Shown here: piece after piece, positions 7,605-16,759 of the stretch | How positions within the stretch are numbered: the first letter of the stretch is position 1 | Layout: every line of letters begins with the position of its first letter | NCBI GenBank assembly: GCA_011125455.1 | Contig: VKHO01000019.1 | Coordinates: 1-64,000, forward strand | Origin: Chlamydiales bacterium STE3 | GTDB taxonomy: Bacteria; Chlamydiota; Chlamydiia; Chlamydiales; Parachlamydiaceae | DNA length: 64,000 nucleotides | Direction of reading: 5' to 3' | The notes under the pieces: model-generated | What the model saw: the letters and a program-made list of their open reading frames with translations, nothing else | Told to the model about the DNA's origin: nothing | The model's database searches: none | Position numbers and translations under genes: made by a program

Positions 7605-9503
7605 CTATTCATCTGGGCCCATCCACACGATTCCTTCTTCAAGCCATTTGAATTCTTGATTCAAGACTTTTTCAGCAAGCTTATGACCTACTTTATCGTC
7701 ATTATCACTCAAAGCTTTAAAATAACCCTTGATACGTCTTTTAGAAAGCTGACAAAAGGCATCCGCAAGCAAGATGGGAGAAGAGTCTTTCGGATTTTTT
7801 TGGTGGAGAGTTGCTGCATAAGAAACCGTGGCCGACATAGCAAAAAGTTCTGTGCCTATTTCCATTAAACGCCCAAGATGGAGTTGTTTTTGCTCAAGTC
7901 CTTGCTTGTACTTAACCATGGCACTGAAAATCTCTCTCGCCAGTTTGTGAGAGTTACTCTGGATAAATGCAAAGTACTTTCCTAAACTCTCTAGATCTTT
8001 ATAAGAACTTGAAGTTTCAAAAATTTGTGATGGGTACCAGCGCGAGTAAAAGCCAAAAGCTTTACCAAAGGCCTTTAATTTCTGCGAAAAACTTGTTTTT
8101 TTACTTAAAAGAGGCAGTGCAAGTTTTAGATGCGGATCGATTGCTTCTCTTGCCAAAAAAAGGCGCATAATTTCAGAAGTTCCTTCAAGGATTAAGTTAA
8201 TTCGGCAATCGCGCATAATCCTTTCTACAGGATAAGGAACTTCTCCTCTTGCCTTTAAAGAGCGTCCCTTTTCATACCCTCGACCCCCCCTAAGCTGCAT
8301 CGTTAAATCGACTATTTTCCAAAGCGCTTCTGTACAAAACAGTTTTGCCATAGCAGCCTCAATACGAGTATCATACTCTCCAAGGTCTGCTAGATAGCTC
8401 GTAAGTTGCCCTACAGCATCAATTGCAAAAGTTGTAGCAGCTATATAAGCGATTTTTTCTCGCCCCACCTCATGTAAACCAATCGGCATGCCCCATTGCA
8501 CACGATTGGCGCCCCAGCGTCTAGCTATAGATAAGCACTGCTTAGCAGCACCCGCGGAAGCAGCGGGAAGAGTAAGCCTTCCAACATTAATTGTTGCTAA
8601 AGCGAGGGCCAACCCGCGTCCTTCTTCCCAAATCACATTTTCCTTGGGAATTTTAACATCTTTGAAGGTAATTAAGGCGTTATAAATGCCTCCAAGGCCC
8701 ATGAATTCACAGCGATGAGCTATCTCAATCCCCGGTGTATCCATTTCTAACAAAAACGCTGTTATTTGTTTTTTTTCTTTCCCATTTTCAAATTTTGAAG
8801 CCGTTTTTGCCATGACAACGATGATATTGGCAAGAGCTCCATTAGTACACCACAGCTTTGTTCCATTCAGAACATAGTGAGAGCCATCTTCAGAAAGTTT
8901 GGCATCTGCAGACATCTGTACTGGATCTGAGCCGACATCTGGCTCTGTGAGTGCAAAAGCGGAAATCCATCCTTCTTTAAATTTTGTCAGGTATTTCTTT
9001 TTCTGCTCTTCTGTCCCATAAAGTCTTAGTGGCTGAGGAACACCTATAGATTGGTGAGCAGAGAGCAACACTGCAGTCCCTCCACAGTAGGAAGCAACCT
9101 TTTGAACAACTCTGTTATAATTTGTTTGAGAAAAACCAAGACCTCCATATTCCTTTGGAACTTTCATAGCAAATGCGCCTAAGCGCCCAAGCTCCTTGAT
9201 GACCTTTTCTGGAATTGTTCTCGTTGCATCCACTTCCTCAGGGTCTAAATTCTCCATCAAAAAAGGCATAAGTTCTGCGATATAATCATCACCTATTTTA
9301 CGATCTTCCACAGTTTGTTCTGGAAAAGGAAAAATGATTTTAGGCTTAAAATCACCCATAAGAAGCTGTCCTGCGAAGCTTTCTCTTCTTGCCTCACGGT
9401 CTCTTGCAGATTCTGTTATCTCTAGAGCTTCTCTTTTTTCTTTGCTCGCTGATTTTTCAAATAATGCCTCATCAGCACCCTCTGTCTCTTGCGTATCTGG
9501 CAT
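7605..9503 (-). CDS. Acyl-CoA dehydrogenase, long VLCAD/ACAD9-type
   Basis: 632 residues. Catalyses the FAD-dependent alpha,beta-dehydrogenation of fatty acyl-CoA in beta-oxidation. The core (about 70-480) has FAD-binding ALTEPDVGSD, the beta-domain stretch NGTKLWCTNG, RGGRGYEKG and ILEGTSEIMRLF, where the Glu before GTSE is the usual catalytic base. About 150 residues follow the core, as in VLCAD/ACAD9 rather than short-chain enzymes. The first 60 residues are charged and lack a signal peptide. No other beta-oxidation or electron-transfer flavoprotein gene is nearby. The start ATG is preceded by a GAGAGGG-like site. Confidence 0.88.
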   Translation of the reverse strand: MPDTQETEGADEALFEKSASKEKREALEITESARDREARRESFAGQLLMGDFKPKIIFPFPEQTVEDRKIGDDYIAELMPFLMENLDPEEVDATRTIPEKVIKELGRLGAFAMKVPKEYGGLGFSQTNYNRVVQKVASYCGGTAVLLSAHQSIGVPQPLRLYGTEEQKKKYLTKFKEGWISAFALTEPDVGSDPVQMSADAKLSEDGSHYVLNGTKLWCTNGALANIIVVMAKTASKFENGKEKKQITAFLLEMDTPGIEIAHRCEFMGLGGIYNALITFKDVKIPKENVIWEEGRGLALALATINVGRLTLPAASAGAAKQCLSIARRWGANRVQWGMPIGLHEVGREKIAYIAATTFAIDAVGQLTSYLADLGEYDTRIEAAMAKLFCTEALWKIVDLTMQLRGGRGYEKGRSLKARGEVPYPVERIMRDCRINLILEGTSEIMRLFLAREAIDPHLKLALPLLSKKTSFSQKLKAFGKAFGFYSRWYPSQIFETSSSYKDLESLGKYFAFIQSNSHKLAREIFSAMVKYKQGLEQKQLHLGRLMEIGTELFAMSATVSYAATLHQKNPKDSSPILLADAFCQLSKRRIKGYFKALSDNDDKVGHKLAEKVLNQEFKWLEEGIVWMGPDE

Positions 9504-10034
9504 ACACCCTCTCTAATTCGAAAAAAAATATTTCTTTGCTTATGCCTATATATGAATATTGAAACAATCGTTGTAAAGGTATTTTGAAAAAATAAAATGA
9601 GAATCACTTAAGGTGGGCGACCGTCTCCAACATGAGACAAGGACGCATAGCAAAAAAAAACAGAGTCATCGCTTATGTTCTTGCACCGCTTTTCAAATTG
9701 TTTTTCTACTGCCTTCCTCATGTAATAAAGTTTTTTAATCCTTTAGATTTTCGCTCTCTAAATTTTTTGCAATGCATTTATAAAGCCACTGATGAAAAAC
9801 TTCTTCTTTTTGAATAAATTTCATTTGCGCAAGCAGGTAATGAACCTGTTAACGAAAAAGCAAAAAATCTAGTGGAGTGCGGTAGCAAAGATGATGATGT
9901 AGGAAACAAAAAGAATGGCTCTAGGGATGATTTCAAAAGCGCTTAGAGGAGAAACAGTGGATAATTTCTTTTCTTAAAATTTACTTACTAAGCTATGATA
10001 AAGAAAAACTACAAGTAAGCTACAGGCAAAATTT
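9504..10034. other. Long intergenic region, possibly a decayed small gene
   Basis: From ATG 9632 the plus strand is open for 61 codons (hydrophobic middle around LAPLFKLFFYCLP) to a TAA at 9815. It then continues in the same frame for about 43 codons (ending KNGSRDDFKSA near 9944), with a charged composition that looks like coding sequence. I see no family and treat it as a possible pseudogene remnant. The rest up to the S49 protease start holds nothing recognisable except its probable promoter region. Confidence 0.3.
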
Positions 10035-11066
10035 ATGAAAGAGTCTATTTTTTCGTCATCTTTACGTTCCCTCCTGGCCTCATTTTTTTGTGTTCTTGGC
10101 ATTTTCTTAGCTTTTATTCCCGTTATTTTATTTTTTAACCTAATCGAATCAGATGATGATGCCATATCTACCGAATACTCCGTTAAAATCCTCCCAAACG
10201 CTGAAGGTCTACGAAAAAAAGAAGGAAAAACTGTGCCTGTCATTTTGCAAATTAATGTGCATGGGGTCATTGGAACAGATAACCTTACAGAAAACCATAT
10301 GCGCGAACTCCTTGTAGAGTCAAGAGAAGGCACTTTAAAAGAAGGCCGTGTTAAAGCGATTCTCCTCCATTGCAACACGCCTGGAGGCGGAATGGTAGAT
10401 GCTGATGGAATTTATAGAGCCCTCAAAGAATACAAAGAGCGGTATAAAGTTCCTGTTTTTGCTTACGTTGATGGCTTATTGGCCTCTGGGGGTATGTATG
10501 TTGCTGCAGCGGCAGATGAAATCCATACAAATGATATCAGCTTAATTGGAAGCATTGGTGTCATTACAACCGGCATTTTCAATGTTTCTAACTTAATGGA
10601 TAAAATAGGTGTAGAGTCTCTAACACTTTACGCTGGTAAAGGGAAGGATGATCTTAACCCATTCCGCCCCTGGAAGGCTGGGGAATCGGATAATTATCGT
10701 TCAATTATTGATTACTACTATCAAAGCTTTGTCGACCTTATCGTTTCTAGTCGTCCTAGATTAAATAGAAACCTTCTTGTTGATAAACTAGGAGCCGATA
10801 TATTTCCTGCAGAACAAGCATTAGAATATGGCCTTGTCGACGTTGTTCATGCTAATCGAGATTCCACACTTAAAAAACTTCTGACTAAAATTGGAATAGA
10901 AGATAGTAACTACCAAGTTGTTGAACTAAGTAGCGGCAATTGGATCAGCCATCTGTTTAGATCAGAAAACTCTTTGCTTAAGGGAACGTTAAAACATCAA
11001 ATCTCTTTAAATAATGAACTACCCGCAGCACTCTCTAACCAGCCTCTTTACCTTTATCGCCCATGA
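10035..11066 (+). CDS. sppA: S49-family protease, signal peptide peptidase A type
   Basis: 343 residues. One N-terminal membrane segment (about residues 10-35) anchors it, with the protease facing outward. The S49 core is clear: QINVHGVIG, HCNTPGGGMVDAD, then the nucleophile Ser in LASGGMYVAAAADEI (about 151-165), GSIGVI, and the downstream SFVDLIVSSRP segment typical of the short (36 kDa) SppA form. It degrades leftover signal peptides in membranes. Its stop overlaps the polA ATG (ATGA). The order S49 protease-polA-coaE-rho is the chlamydial one. Confidence 0.85.
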   Translation: MKESIFSSSLRSLLASFFCVLGIFLAFIPVILFFNLIESDDDAISTEYSVKILPNAEGLRKKEGKTVPVILQINVHGVIGTDNLTENHMRELLVESREGTLKEGRVKAILLHCNTPGGGMVDADGIYRALKEYKERYKVPVFAYVDGLLASGGMYVAAAADEIHTNDISLIGSIGVITTGIFNVSNLMDKIGVESLTLYAGKGKDDLNPFRPWKAGESDNYRSIIDYYYQSFVDLIVSSRPRLNRNLLVDKLGADIFPAEQALEYGLVDVVHANRDSTLKKLLTKIGIEDSNYQVVELSSGNWISHLFRSENSLLKGTLKHQISLNNELPAALSNQPLYLYRP

Positions 11067-13723
11067 AGACTTTATACATTCTAGACGCAGCAGGATATAT
11101 CTACAGATCCTACTTTGCCATTCGTAATATGACCAATTCAAAGGGCGAATCGACAAACGCCCTTTTTGGTTTTATCCGCTCCCTTTTAAAACTTTTTAAG
11201 GATTTTCATCCAGATCACCTTATCGCTGTTTTCGATGGGCCTCATAACACGCAAAAGCGCTCGTTAATTTATAAAAATTACAAGGCACATCGTGCTAAAA
11301 TGCCTCCTGACCTTTTGCATCAAATCGAATGGGCAAAAAAATTCTGCAACTTGATGGGCATTGCACAGCTCTCTGTTCCAGGTGTCGAAGCAGATGATAC
11401 AATGGGCAGCATTGCACTCTGGGCCGAACAGCAAAATGCCAAAGTCTTTCTTTGTACAAGCGACAAAGACATGGCGCAGCTAGTCAACGAAAATATTGCT
11501 CTGTTAAACACACATAAAGACAACTTGGTTTTAGGACCTAAAGAGGTTCAAGAAACTTACGGTGTCCCTCCCCACTTAATTGGTGATTTCCTTTCCATGA
11601 CTGGGGACAGCTCCGATAATATTCCAGGTATCGCAGGCTTTGGGCCAAAAACAGCTTCAGACCTCCTGTTAAAGTATGGTTCTCTAAACTATATCCTTGA
11701 CCATCCTGAGATTTTGCCAAATAAAAAAAAACAGGATCTCTTAATCCAAGAAAGGGAAAATGCAAAACTAAGTCAGCAGCTCGTCGCCATTGATATTTCT
11801 GTGGATTTTCCAAAAGAGGCCCTCTTTTTTACGGTCAAACCCAAAGACAAAGCCGCTTTAAAAGAGCTATTTACTGAGATGAATTTTAGCAGTCTGATTC
11901 GAGAAATGGATGGGCTTGTCGAAGAAGGCCAAGCTGAGGAAGTGAACCACTACCATTTGATCGAAACAGAAGAGAGTTTAAAAGAACTTACTGCTTACTT
12001 AAGCAAGCAAAAAGAAGTAGCTTTTAGCCTCTTTAGAACAGATTTAAGACCTTTGCAAGCAAAAATCGTTGGGATAAGCTTCGGAGCTTGCCCTCATCAG
12101 GCTTGGTATGTGCCTTTTAATGGTCCCATTTCCGAGCAAGTTCTTAAAAACGAGATGAAAAAACTATTCAGCCATCCAAATGTGGGCTTTTTTGGACATA
12201 ATATTAAATACGATCTTCATGCCCTAGCTTCTGCCGGTATTGCTGTCAAAAATATCACGTTCGATACTATGCTCGCCTCTTACCTTCTCAGCTCCCATAT
12301 TCGTCAACATTCCCTAGACCAGCTTGTGATGGATCATTTTGGAAAAATAAAGGCACAAATAGCGACTTTGCTTGGTAAAGGGAAAAAACAGCAAAGCATT
12401 TGGGATGCCGCCCCCCTGCAAATCCACCAATTTTGCTGTGAAGAAGTCGATTACATTTACCGCTTAAAAAGTATCTTGGAGACCCAATTAACGGAACGTC
12501 ATCTGCAAAAACTCTACCGAGAACTTGAGTTACCCCTCCTAGGAGTTCTTGAGAAAATGGAACGTCGAGGGATTTTTTTAGATATCCCTAAACTACAAGA
12601 ATTTTCTCTTCAGTTAAACGTGGATCTGAAAAAACTCTCCAATGAAATTTTTGAGCTTGCTGGGGAGGAATTTAACCTTAATTCCCCAAAGCAACTTTCT
12701 GCAATTCTCTTTGATAAGCTGCAAATTAGAGCCCCTAAGAAAACAGCCACCGGACTTTCCACCAATTCTGAAGTGTTAGAATTTTTAAAGGAGCAATACC
12801 CCATTGCTGGAAAAATTCAAGAATACCGTGTTCTTGAAAAATTGCGTTCTACCTATGTGGACTCACTCCCACAGGAAGTCAACCCGACAACAAAGCGTAT
12901 TCATCCCACTTTTAATCAGTTTGTAGCTGCAACAGGACGTCTCTCTTGCCAAGATCCCAATTTGCAAAACATTCCAGTACGAACCGAAATCGGACGCAAA
13001 ATTAGAGAAGCCTTCCGCCCCGAACTTCAAGGCTGGAGCTTTTTAGCAGCAGATTATTCGCAAATTGAATTGCGCCTGCTTGCCCACTTAAGTGAAGACC
13101 GAGTACTGATCCAAGCGTTTAATAATAACGAAGACATTCATGCTCATACTGCAGCTACTATCTTTAACCTACCTCTTAAAGAGGTGACCAAGGAAGCTCG
13201 CTACAAAGCGAAAGCTGTAAACTTTGGTATTATTTACGGCCAACAAGCTTTTGGGCTTTCGCAAGAAGTGGGGGTCGATGTCCAAGAAGCGGCTCATTTT
13301 ATTGAAAAGTACTTTGAACGCTACCCAAAGGTAAAGGCATTTTTAGAATCCTGCAAGGACCGCGCCCGTTTGACAGGAAAAGCTGTAACTATGACAGGAC
13401 GGGAAAGAGCGATTCCGGAGATTAACAGTAAAAATATCATGATCCGCAACGCTGCAGAAAGGCTTGCAATCAATACGCCTTTTCAAGGAACAGCTGCCGA
13501 CATCATTAAAATGGCTATGCTAAAAGTAGATAAAGCGATTGAAGAAAATCATTTAAAAGGTTATATGATTTTGCAGATCCATGATGAGTTAATCTTTGAA
13601 GTGCCTGATGAAGAGATTCCTCTCTTCAAGTCTTTGGTGCGCGATGCCATGCAAAATGTCTTGAAGCTTAATGTTCCTCTGACTGTTGATATCGCGCTTG
13701 GCAAAAATTGGAAAGAATGTTAA
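11063..13723 (+). CDS. polA: DNA polymerase I
   Basis: 886 residues in the full three-part layout. A 5'-3' flap nuclease (1-290) has VFDGPHNTQKRS, GVEADDTMG and TSDKDMAQL, and a family A polymerase (about 480-886) has the motifs DPNLQNIPVRTE, ADYSQIELRLLAHLS, RYKAKAVNFGIIYG and LQIHDELIFEV. The middle 3'-5' exonuclease domain looks disabled: where E. coli has F-D-T-E-T-D, this protein has AFSLFRTD, losing both catalytic acids of motif I, while HNIKYD (motif II) remains. Fills gaps in repair and removes Okazaki primers. Translationally coupled at both ends: ATGA with sppA, and a 7-base overlap with coaE. Confidence 0.96.
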   Translation: MKTLYILDAAGYIYRSYFAIRNMTNSKGESTNALFGFIRSLLKLFKDFHPDHLIAVFDGPHNTQKRSLIYKNYKAHRAKMPPDLLHQIEWAKKFCNLMGIAQLSVPGVEADDTMGSIALWAEQQNAKVFLCTSDKDMAQLVNENIALLNTHKDNLVLGPKEVQETYGVPPHLIGDFLSMTGDSSDNIPGIAGFGPKTASDLLLKYGSLNYILDHPEILPNKKKQDLLIQERENAKLSQQLVAIDISVDFPKEALFFTVKPKDKAALKELFTEMNFSSLIREMDGLVEEGQAEEVNHYHLIETEESLKELTAYLSKQKEVAFSLFRTDLRPLQAKIVGISFGACPHQAWYVPFNGPISEQVLKNEMKKLFSHPNVGFFGHNIKYDLHALASAGIAVKNITFDTMLASYLLSSHIRQHSLDQLVMDHFGKIKAQIATLLGKGKKQQSIWDAAPLQIHQFCCEEVDYIYRLKSILETQLTERHLQKLYRELELPLLGVLEKMERRGIFLDIPKLQEFSLQLNVDLKKLSNEIFELAGEEFNLNSPKQLSAILFDKLQIRAPKKTATGLSTNSEVLEFLKEQYPIAGKIQEYRVLEKLRSTYVDSLPQEVNPTTKRIHPTFNQFVAATGRLSCQDPNLQNIPVRTEIGRKIREAFRPELQGWSFLAADYSQIELRLLAHLSEDRVLIQAFNNNEDIHAHTAATIFNLPLKEVTKEARYKAKAVNFGIIYGQQAFGLSQEVGVDVQEAAHFIEKYFERYPKVKAFLESCKDRARLTGKAVTMTGRERAIPEINSKNIMIRNAAERLAINTPFQGTAADIIKMAMLKVDKAIEENHLKGYMILQIHDELIFEVPDEEIPLFKSLVRDAMQNVLKLNVPLTVDIALGKNWKEC

Positions 13724-14319
13724 ATTTATTAAAAGTAGCCGTCACTGGAGGCCTTTCCTCTGGCAAATCAACAGTTTGTCAAATCTTTAGAGGACTAGGT
13801 GCTCATGTAGTCAGTGCCGACGAGATCGTTCATCAACTTTTGTCTCCAGATACATGTTTTGGCCAAGAAGTCATTAAATTGCTTGGAGTAGAAATTGTCA
13901 TCGACAAGATGATTGATCGTAAATCAATTGCTAATAAGGTATTCAAAAATCCTCAACTGTTACATCAAATTGAAAAAATTCTCCACCCAGCCGTATTTAC
14001 TGAAATGAAAAAAGGATACCAAAGTGCGAAGGCTTCTTCTAGTCCTCTTTTTGTGGCTGAAGTTCCCTTGCTTATTGAAGCGCATCAGGATTCTTGGTTT
14101 GATGTCGTCATCGCTGTGCTTGCCAATGAAGAAACATCTCGCAAGCGCTTCGTGGAGTCCACCGGTTTTTCTGAAGAAGAGTATCGCTTGAGAATGAGTC
14201 GGCAGTTAACGCCTTCTCAAAAAGCCGAGAAAGCTCATTACATAATTTTTAATGATGGGGACTTTACAACACTTGAAAACCAAGTCCACCATCTCTATCA
14301 CAATTTAACCCAATCTTAG
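13717..14319 (+). CDS. coaE: Dephospho-CoA kinase
   Basis: Last step of coenzyme A synthesis: phosphorylates the ribose 3'-OH of dephospho-CoA. 200 residues, normal for the family. P-loop TGGLSSGKSTVCQIF (about 9-23), the SADEIVHQLL segment that binds substrate, ILHPAVF, and the LLIEA and RKRF lid motifs. An in-frame TTG at 13708 gives three more residues, but the ATG at 13717 is the natural start and sits in the last codons of polA, implying translational coupling. Confidence 0.93.
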   Translation: MLNLLKVAVTGGLSSGKSTVCQIFRGLGAHVVSADEIVHQLLSPDTCFGQEVIKLLGVEIVIDKMIDRKSIANKVFKNPQLLHQIEKILHPAVFTEMKKGYQSAKASSSPLFVAEVPLLIEAHQDSWFDVVIAVLANEETSRKRFVESTGFSEEEYRLRMSRQLTPSQKAEKAHYIIFNDGDFTTLENQVHHLYHNLTQS

Positions 14320-14333
14320 GAGTCGCATTCTGA

Positions 14334-15710
14334 ATGAATCCAGAAGATACACTACAAGAAAAATCGCCCGTTGACCATGCTGGCACGCGCGAATACGATC
14401 TAAAAAATGGAGATTATGAGCAGGGAGATCAGCTTTACGCCCCCCCTTCTGGTGAAACCATAAAAATCGCTGAAATCCAGCGCATGAACATTGATCAACT
14501 TAACCAGTTTGGCAGAAAGATCGGCTTAAAGCATCTGGGTTCTTTGACAAAATCACAAATGGTTTTCGAAATCGTTAAAGCTCTTTCTGAAAATCCGACG
14601 GAAATATTATATGGCGAAGGAGTCTTAGAAGTTCTGCCTGATGGATTTGGTTTCTTGCGCTCCCCTAACTATAATTATCTGCCTTCTCCTGAAGATATCT
14701 ACATTTCTCCTGCTCAGATTCGCCGCTTCGACCTTAAGAAGGGTGATACCGTTAGTGGAACAATTCGCCCCCCTAAAGACAAGGAAAAATACTTTGCTCT
14801 TTTGAAAGTGGATACAATTAATGGCACATCCCCAGAAAAGGCGCGTGAAAGAATTTTATTTGAAAACTTGACGCCTTTATATCCAAGCGAAAGAATTGTT
14901 ATGGAGACAACGAAAGATAAACTTTCGATGCGCGTTTTAGATTTAACAGCTCCTATCGGTAAAGGGCAAAGAGGTCTTATTGTCGCTCCTCCCCGATCTG
15001 GTAAAACAATTCTTTTACAGAGCATTGCTAACTCTATTGCACACAACAATCCAGAGGTCACTCTAATTGTTTTATTGATTGACGAGCGTCCAGAGGAAGT
15101 GACTGACATGCAGCGTATTGTTAAAGGTGAAGTCATATCTTCAACTTTTGATGAGCCACCAGAAAGGCACGTCCAAGTCGCAGAAATGGCCATCGAAAAA
15201 GCACGCCGTCTTGTGGAGCATCAGCACGATGTAGTCATCCTTCTGGATTCAATTACCCGTTTAGCTCGCGCTTACAACACCATACAGCCCCATTCAGGTA
15301 AAATTTTAACTGGTGGTATGGATGCAAACGCGCTTCACAAACCAAAAAGGTTTTTTGGAGCAGCAAGAAACATCGAACAAGGTGGATCTTTAACCATTAT
15401 TGCAACAGCACTAATTGAGACTGGTTCACGTATGGATGAAGTGATCTTTGAGGAGTTCAAGGGTACTGGCAACATGGAACTTGTCCTCGACAGACGCCTT
15501 GCTGATCGACGCGTATATCCTGCCATCGACCTTATTAAGAGTGGCACTCGTAAAGAAGAGCTGCTTTATCATACAAATGAACTTGAAAAAGTCTATCTAT
15601 TCCGTCAAGCTGTCGCTGATCTATCGCCTATTGATGCGATGAATCTTCTTCTAGGCAGACTGAAGAAAACCAGTAGCAATGTGGAATTTCTTCTTTCAAT
15701 GAAGGACTAA
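14334..15710 (+). CDS. rho: Transcription termination factor Rho
   Basis: 458 residues. After an acidic, low-complexity 40-residue lead come the Rho N-terminal helical domain ([18 protein letters not shown]), the cold-shock-like primary RNA-binding domain ([20 protein letters not shown]), and the hexameric ATPase core with Walker [13 protein letters not shown] (about 220), Walker [14 protein letters not shown] (about 302) and the arginine-finger region. Ends untranslated transcripts. Transcribed with coaE, 14 bases apart. A perfect hairpin follows the gene. Confidence 0.96.
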   Translation: MNPEDTLQEKSPVDHAGTREYDLKNGDYEQGDQLYAPPSGETIKIAEIQRMNIDQLNQFGRKIGLKHLGSLTKSQMVFEIVKALSENPTEILYGEGVLEVLPDGFGFLRSPNYNYLPSPEDIYISPAQIRRFDLKKGDTVSGTIRPPKDKEKYFALLKVDTINGTSPEKARERILFENLTPLYPSERIVMETTKDKLSMRVLDLTAPIGKGQRGLIVAPPRSGKTILLQSIANSIAHNNPEVTLIVLLIDERPEEVTDMQRIVKGEVISSTFDEPPERHVQVAEMAIEKARRLVEHQHDVVILLDSITRLARAYNTIQPHSGKILTGGMDANALHKPKRFFGAARNIEQGGSLTIIATALIETGSRMDEVIFEEFKGTGNMELVLDRRLADRRVYPAIDLIKSGTRKEELLYHTNELEKVYLFRQAVADLSPIDAMNLLLGRLKKTSSNVEFLLSMKD

Positions 15711-15719
15711 TTTTTTTCA

Positions 15720-15748
15720 GGAGTTAAGCCTGAAAAAGGCTTAACTCC
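15720..15748. terminator. Strong hairpin after rho, lacking a U-tract
   Basis: Eleven-base-pair perfect stem GGAGTTAAGCC/GGCTTAACTCC with a seven-base loop TGAAAAA, starting 10 bases after the rho stop. On neither strand is it followed by a T-run; a run of seven T precedes it on the plus strand. It is more likely an RNA 3'-end stabiliser or weak terminator than a classic intrinsic one. Confidence 0.5.
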
Positions 15749-15760
15749 ACCTTGTCAACC

Positions 15761-15874
15761 TTATTTTTTGCCCCCTGACATACCCATAAAAGAATAAACG
15801 CAATGGCGTTTTTGGCCTACAACCTCTTTAAAGCTAGCTAAGAAGCTATCAGATTGCTTTTTTCTTGAAATCAT
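15761..15874 (-). CDS. Possible 37-residue protein
   Basis: Minus-strand frame with ATG at 15874 and TAA at 15761, giving 37 residues: a basic, serine-rich start (MISRKKQSDSFLASF), then KEVVGQKRHCVYSF, ending MGMSGGKK. It lies in the otherwise empty gap between rho and the next gene. The composition is protein-like rather than random, but there is no clear Shine-Dalgarno and I recognise no family. A short stem AAACGC/GCGTTT followed by T on the plus strand overlaps it. Confidence 0.3.
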   Translation of the reverse strand: MISRKKQSDSFLASFKEVVGQKRHCVYSFMGMSGGKK

Positions 15875-15925
15875 TCTTGTAATTGTTGAGAATACTAATT
15901 TTAAACAGCAAAATTATTAGAGCTT

Positions 15926-16759
15926 ATGCGACGGCTTCTTTTCTACACAATTCTTGTTTTTTTGATGGGCTTTACCCTTTATTGGCTCAGTGACAATGAT
16001 TTGCTACAACCACTTAAAAACTATGTTGAGAACCAAGATGTACTGACTTTAGAAGCTCGCTATAGTCCAGAAGCTATTATGGAAGAGCATAAAAAAGAAC
16101 TGCTAAGCAATCACCAAAAATCCTACCAAGATTCTCAGCTAAAATACTACCCTCACCTTTTAATGGAAGTGAAATTTGTCGACAACAAAAAACCAAGAGA
16201 GGGTGTGATTCTTTGGAGCCAAACAGATGGTGAAATGGTCATCAATACAGAATCATGGGAAAAGACACATGGTTTCGAAGATGCCATTAATGCTAATGCT
16301 ACAGCCTCAGACTTTAAAGTTATGAATTTAATTGCCGAAAAAGGCCCTTTATCAAGGGAAAGACTTCAGAAAGAGTTAAATATCGATGAAGAAAGCTTGA
16401 ATTCTTACCTAGATAGTGCTCTTAAAAAGCATCTCACGGTACTTAAAGGCAATGAAATCCAGCTTCATATGGAGAATCCCAAATTTCTCGTTGCTCCTCA
16501 AACCAAAATGACGCAGTGGTTAGTCACAAAGCCTTTTTCTCAAGGCAAGAAAGTTTCTCCAATCTACAGCCAATCCAAAATTGAAAAGGTGGCTAAAGCT
16601 GCCTTTGGTAGTAGTTTTTCCATTAAAAGTACAAAAGAGATTTTTCTACCTGTCTATAGCATCTCTGTTTTGAATGGCGATGGTTCTATTCTCAACAGCG
16701 ATTGGAATGCCATAAATGGATCGCGCATCCAACCCAGCTATAAGTATCAAGCCAGTTAG
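15926..16759 (+). CDS. Unknown membrane-anchored protein
   Basis: 277 residues. The first 25 residues are hydrophobic (RRLLFYTILVFLMGFTLYWLSD) and should act as a signal anchor with the rest in the periplasm. The middle contains a helical, winged-helix-like stretch (DFKVMNLIAEKGPLSRERLQ through LTVLKGNEIQLH, about 128-184). The C-terminus (LPVYSISVLNGDGSILNSDW) looks beta-rich. I recognise no family. It stands alone between rho and the convergent obg operon. Not rich in Cys, so not a typical chlamydial outer-membrane complex protein. Confidence 0.7.
   Translation: MRRLLFYTILVFLMGFTLYWLSDNDLLQPLKNYVENQDVLTLEARYSPEAIMEEHKKELLSNHQKSYQDSQLKYYPHLLMEVKFVDNKKPREGVILWSQTDGEMVINTESWEKTHGFEDAINANATASDFKVMNLIAEKGPLSRERLQKELNIDEESLNSYLDSALKKHLTVLKGNEIQLHMENPKFLVAPQTKMTQWLVTKPFSQGKKVSPIYSQSKIEKVAKAAFGSSFSIKSTKEIFLPVYSISVLNGDGSILNSDWNAINGSRIQPSYKYQAS

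Noticed and set aside
14714-15193. 159-codon frame antisense to rho
   Set aside because: Rho is fully supported in the other direction; the antisense frame is a shadow.
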